From an uncultured Ruminococcus sp. (GTDB lineage Bacteria > Bacillota > Clostridia > Oscillospirales > Ruminococcaceae): DNA of 8,016 bases. Below the pieces are notes generated by a model. The model was given only the letters and a program-made list of their open reading frames with translations. It did not search any database and was not told where the DNA came from. Location of the stretch: the NCBI RefSeq assembly GCF_946187255.1, contig NZ_CAMHRZ010000155.1:1-8016 (forward strand). The letters run 5' to 3'. Positions within the stretch are counted from its first letter, which is position 1. Every line of letters starts with the position of its first letter. Positions 5,396 to 8,016 of the stretch are shown one piece after another. A program made the translations under genes and the position numbers.

Positions 5396-7434
5396 CCAGT
5401 GATGTGGTCATGCGGATAAAGTATGACAGTGTTAGAGAGTTATATTGGATAATAACCTCAAATTCCGTTGAGTATCTGAAAGACGGAAGCATCACTTGTG
5501 TCAGCACATTTCCTTACAATAACAACTACGATCTTTACTACGGCGAAAATGACAGTATCTGGTTCATATCCTCCTGCGGTATCTACGAGGTAAATGCGGA
5601 CAAGCTGCTGAAAGACGATGTTTCATCCTACCGCCTGTACACGCCCGCCAACGGACTGACCAGCACCCCCACAGGAAACGCCTTCTGTGCGCAGAGCGCT
5701 GACGGCACGCTGTATATCCCTGTCAGGAGCGGTGTCTGCAGCATGAATATAAACAAGATCTCGGAGGGCAGTGTGCCTGTAAAGGCTGTGATAGGTTCGG
5801 TGTACTGCGGCGATACGGAGATACTCCCCGATGAGAACGGGAATTACACACTTCCCGCTTCCGATGAAAGGATAAGTATCAGCACGTCCGTGTTTGATTA
5901 CTCCCTCACCGACCCGCAGGTACAGGTATATCTGGAGGGCAAGGAAAAGGAAGGCGTATCTTCTTCACTCAGCCGACTTTCATCCCTTGAATACACGGGA
6001 CTCAGCTATGGCAGCTACAAGCTGCACATCAAGGTATCCGATCCATCAGGTGAGAATGTATTGCTGGATAAGACTTACAGCATAGAAAAAAAGCCTCAGC
6101 TGACGGAGCGGATGGCTTACCGCATAACTATCGCCATACTTGTTATTGCAGCTGCAGGGCTTATCGTATGGCGGGTGACAAAGTCTGCCGTTATGCGCCG
6201 CCAGTATGAGGAACTGAAACGTGCAAGACTTGATGCACAGCTTGCCAGCAAGGCAAGAACGAATTTCCTTGCTAATATGTCACGCGAGATACTTACACCC
6301 ATCAATGCGATAATTGGCATGAATGAGATGATACTGCGTGAGAATACTTCCGAAAAAACGGAGGAGTATACGGCAAACATAAGAAGCTATTCGCAGGATA
6401 TACGAAAGGCTTCGGAGTCGCTGAAATATCTGGTCAGCGACCTGCTGGATATGTCCGACGTGGAATCGGGAGAGATGAGCGTTATCGTTTCGGAGTATGA
6501 TACAGTTTCGGCACTCAGGGATGTGATATCGCTGACCAGGAGCCGCTGTACTGAAAAGGGCATATATCTTGCGGTGAATGTGGAGGAGATACTTCCCGTC
6601 CGTATGTCGGGGGATATCAACAAGATAAAGCACATCATCATGAACCTGCTGACAGATTCTGTAAAATATACGGATGTGGGCGGGATCACGTTCTCAGTCT
6701 CTATGGAGGAGCGGACAGGTGATGAATGCACACTGCGCTTTTCCGTAAAGGATACGGGAATGGGCATGGATGAGGAGATAGTCAGGAACCTGTTCAATGT
6801 GTACGACAATATCGGAGAAGAGGGCGGCAGCAGTGCTATCATCACAGGCATTGCACTTGGTATCTCCCACCGTTTTGCTGAGCTGATGGGCGGCAGTCTT
6901 ATCTGTGAGAGCGAACCGGGAAAGGGAACGGAGTTCGTGCTGACCCTCACCCAGAAGATAGCCGACCATGCGCCTATCGGACCCTTCATCGACCACCAAG
7001 ACCGCGTAACTGAGAACTACGCGCCGCTGTTCAGGGCACCCGATGCGGATATACTTGTGGTCAGCAACGACAAGATCACCGTCAAGGTAATAAAGGGCTT
7101 GCTGAAAGCCACTGAGGTATTCGTGACAACGGCTTCAAATCTCGAAGAATGTGCGGATAAAATGCCAGATACGAAATACTATATCATCCTGTTTGACCCG
7201 ACACTGAGCGATGATGACGGCAGATATCCCGAAAACCTGAGAAAAAGGAGCAACGGCGCTCCCGTGTACGCCATTGCGGCAAAAGGATATGCCGATGAAG
7301 CATATTACCTCGCAAAGGGCTACGACGGCTGTATACCAAGACCCATAGACGGCACCGCACTTGAAAGGCTGATAATGAAACATCTGCCCGAGAACATAAT
7401 GGACATACCCGAAGACCCGCTGGCACGCCGCTGA
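5347..7434 (+). CDS. Hybrid histidine kinase-like protein, C-terminal part, with degenerate HisKA, HATPase and receiver
   Basis: The frame is open from 5278. The first start codon (GTG 5347) falls inside propeller blade EIYIGTDGDGIYVADG, so it is not a natural start. In order: remaining blades (LYWIITSNSVEYLKDG, SIWFISSCGIYEVNAD, TLYIPVRSGVCSMNIN), a Y_Y_Y-type domain (about 5875-6060), one TM (6112-6177), a charged coiled-coil linker, HisKA (about 6238-6460), HATPase_c (about 6598-6942) and a receiver (about 7045-7390). Several catalytic positions are changed. The H-box reads NMSREILTP with Arg (6283-6285) in place of the phosphoacceptor His. The N-box reads NLLTDSVKYT with Asp for Asn (6655-6657). 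The G2 box reads ITGIALGI, with two of three glycines lost. The G1 box DTGMGM (6751) is normal. The receiver keeps an Asp (7195-7197) but lacks the acidic pair (Ser-Asn at 7063-7068), the Thr (Ala at 7276) and the Lys (Arg at 7339). It is probably a pseudokinase. No DNA-binding domain is present. Confidence 0.85.
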   Translation: MADGDDIEHIGRRRGLTSDVVMRIKYDSVRELYWIITSNSVEYLKDGSITCVSTFPYNNNYDLYYGENDSIWFISSCGIYEVNADKLLKDDVSSYRLYTPANGLTSTPTGNAFCAQSADGTLYIPVRSGVCSMNINKISEGSVPVKAVIGSVYCGDTEILPDENGNYTLPASDERISISTSVFDYSLTDPQVQVYLEGKEKEGVSSSLSRLSSLEYTGLSYGSYKLHIKVSDPSGENVLLDKTYSIEKKPQLTERMAYRITIAILVIAAAGLIVWRVTKSAVMRRQYEELKRARLDAQLASKARTNFLANMSREILTPINAIIGMNEMILRENTSEKTEEYTANIRSYSQDIRKASESLKYLVSDLLDMSDVESGEMSVIVSEYDTVSALRDVISLTRSRCTEKGIYLAVNVEEILPVRMSGDINKIKHIIMNLLTDSVKYTDVGGITFSVSMEERTGDECTLRFSVKDTGMGMDEEIVRNLFNVYDNIGEEGGSSAIITGIALGISHRFAELMGGSLICESEPGKGTEFVLTLTQKIADHAPIGPFIDHQDRVTENYAPLFRAPDADILVVSNDKITVKVIKGLLKATEVFVTTASNLEECADKMPDTKYYIILFDPTLSDDDGRYPENLRKRSNGAPVYAIAAKGYADEAYYLAKGYDGCIPRPIDGTALERLIMKHLPENIMDIPEDPLARR

Positions 7435-7461
7435 TACTTATACTATACGGAGAGATGCAAT

Positions 7462-8016
7462 ATGTTTGAATTGATAAGATCACACCAATTGAATATCATG
7501 CTGCTGCTCTGCGGTGCCTGCGGTATACTGGCATTTCTGGTATTCCACACTCGATTTATCCCCAAAACGAGGAAGCGCATACTGATACTCATGGAGATCA
7601 TGGCGCTGTTTCTCCTGTGGTTCGACAGAAAGGCATACATCTATGCGGGCGAACCAGGCGAATGGAGCGGCATCATGGTGAGGGTCAGCAACTTCATGGT
7701 ATTCTTCCTTACTCCCGCTATGGCATTCGGACTGACGCTGTACCTTAAAGACTGGCTGAAAAACGAGGGGCAGTTGAAAACCATACCCAAAAGGCTCACA
7801 TTTTCGCTCTACGCTGCTGCCATCGGAATGCTGCTGGCTATCATTGCGGCGCTCACGGATCTTTACTATTACTTTGACAAAACTAACCTGTATCACAGGG
7901 CGGACGGCTTTCTGATAGCTTATATTATCCCCGTCATGTGCCCTATAATACAGTTCACCGTAATAAAGCAGTACAAGAAGGTATTCAGCAGTCTTGTGTA
8001 CACTTCGCTGATACTG
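7462..8016 (+). CDS. N-terminal multi-TM sensor region of a signalling protein (runs off the window)
   Basis: 185 codons are open to the window end with no stop. The start ATG at 7462 has GGAGAG (7449-7454) 7 nt upstream. It begins 27 nt after the kinase-like gene, with no terminator between them, so it is likely in the same operon. The sequence shows at least five or six hydrophobic helices, at about residues 11-32, 37-54, 72-96, 112-133, 150-170 and from about 178, with short basic loops (FIPKTRKR, KTIPKRL). It also has the conserved-looking segment WFDRKAYIYAG. From memory, this kind of N-terminal region in Ruminococcus and related Clostridia precedes cyclic-dinucleotide (GGDEF/EAL) or kinase output domains. 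The output domain lies beyond the window, so a diguanylate cyclase is only a guess from context. There is no signal peptide; the first helix is an anchor. Confidence 0.78.
   Translation, partial: MFELIRSHQLNIMLLLCGACGILAFLVFHTRFIPKTRKRILILMEIMALFLLWFDRKAYIYAGEPGEWSGIMVRVSNFMVFFLTPAMAFGLTLYLKDWLKNEGQLKTIPKRLTFSLYAAAIGMLLAIIAALTDLYYYFDKTNLYHRADGFLIAYIIPVMCPIIQFTVIKQYKKVFSSLVYTSLIL

Noticed and set aside
7435..7461. Terminator or promoter between the kinase-like gene and the last gene
   Set aside because: The 27-nt gap holds only the ribosome binding site and an AT-rich stretch. There is no hairpin or -35/-10 pair, so co-transcription is assumed.

Overview
The window looks like chromosomal DNA from a gut or rumen Clostridia, most like Ruminococcus (Oscillospiraceae). 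This is inferred from strong AGGAGG-type ribosome binding sites, frequent AGA and ATA codons, a canonical TTGACC-17-TATAAT promoter, and protein sequences typical of that group. No marker gene fixes the species. All supported genes are on the + strand.

Region 1 (1-1893) holds the 3' end of an unidentified gene, then an ECF-type sigma-70 factor that carries a C-terminal membrane anchor, an S/T/A/D-rich linker and an extracytoplasmic domain. The reading frame breaks inside the linker near 1074-1082, so the sigma/TM half (114-1127) and the outer domain (1124-1843) lie in different frames. A strong intrinsic terminator (1861-1893) closes the unit.

Region 2 (1894-2204) is intergenic. It has four tandem 18-bp units, then an AT-rich stretch with a consensus extended -10 promoter. 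A leader of about 115 nt follows, with a small hairpin that has an alternative pairing partner, and then a strong ribosome binding site.

Region 3 (2205-8016) is a probable signalling operon with three closely spaced genes. The first is an intact HD-GYP c-di-GMP phosphodiesterase with an ECF-S-component-like membrane domain and a Cache-like sensor. The second is a large hybrid-histidine-kinase-like protein: signal peptide, beta-propeller, Y_Y_Y domain, TM, HisKA, HATPase and receiver. The third is the N-terminal membrane half of a multi-TM sensor that runs off the window. The kinase-like gene has its own frame break near 5276-5286, in the propeller. Independently of that break, its catalytic residues are replaced: H-box His to Arg, N-box Asn to Asp, G2 glycines lost, and the receiver's acidic pair, Thr and Lys changed. 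It therefore reads as a sensor pseudokinase rather than a working phosphorelay.

Taken together, region 3 looks like a c-di-GMP-linked membrane signalling cluster. Its middle component may transmit a periplasm-side or extracellular signal without classical phosphotransfer. The two frame breaks are both one base short and neither sits on a slippery sequence, so they may be real lesions or sequence/assembly errors.
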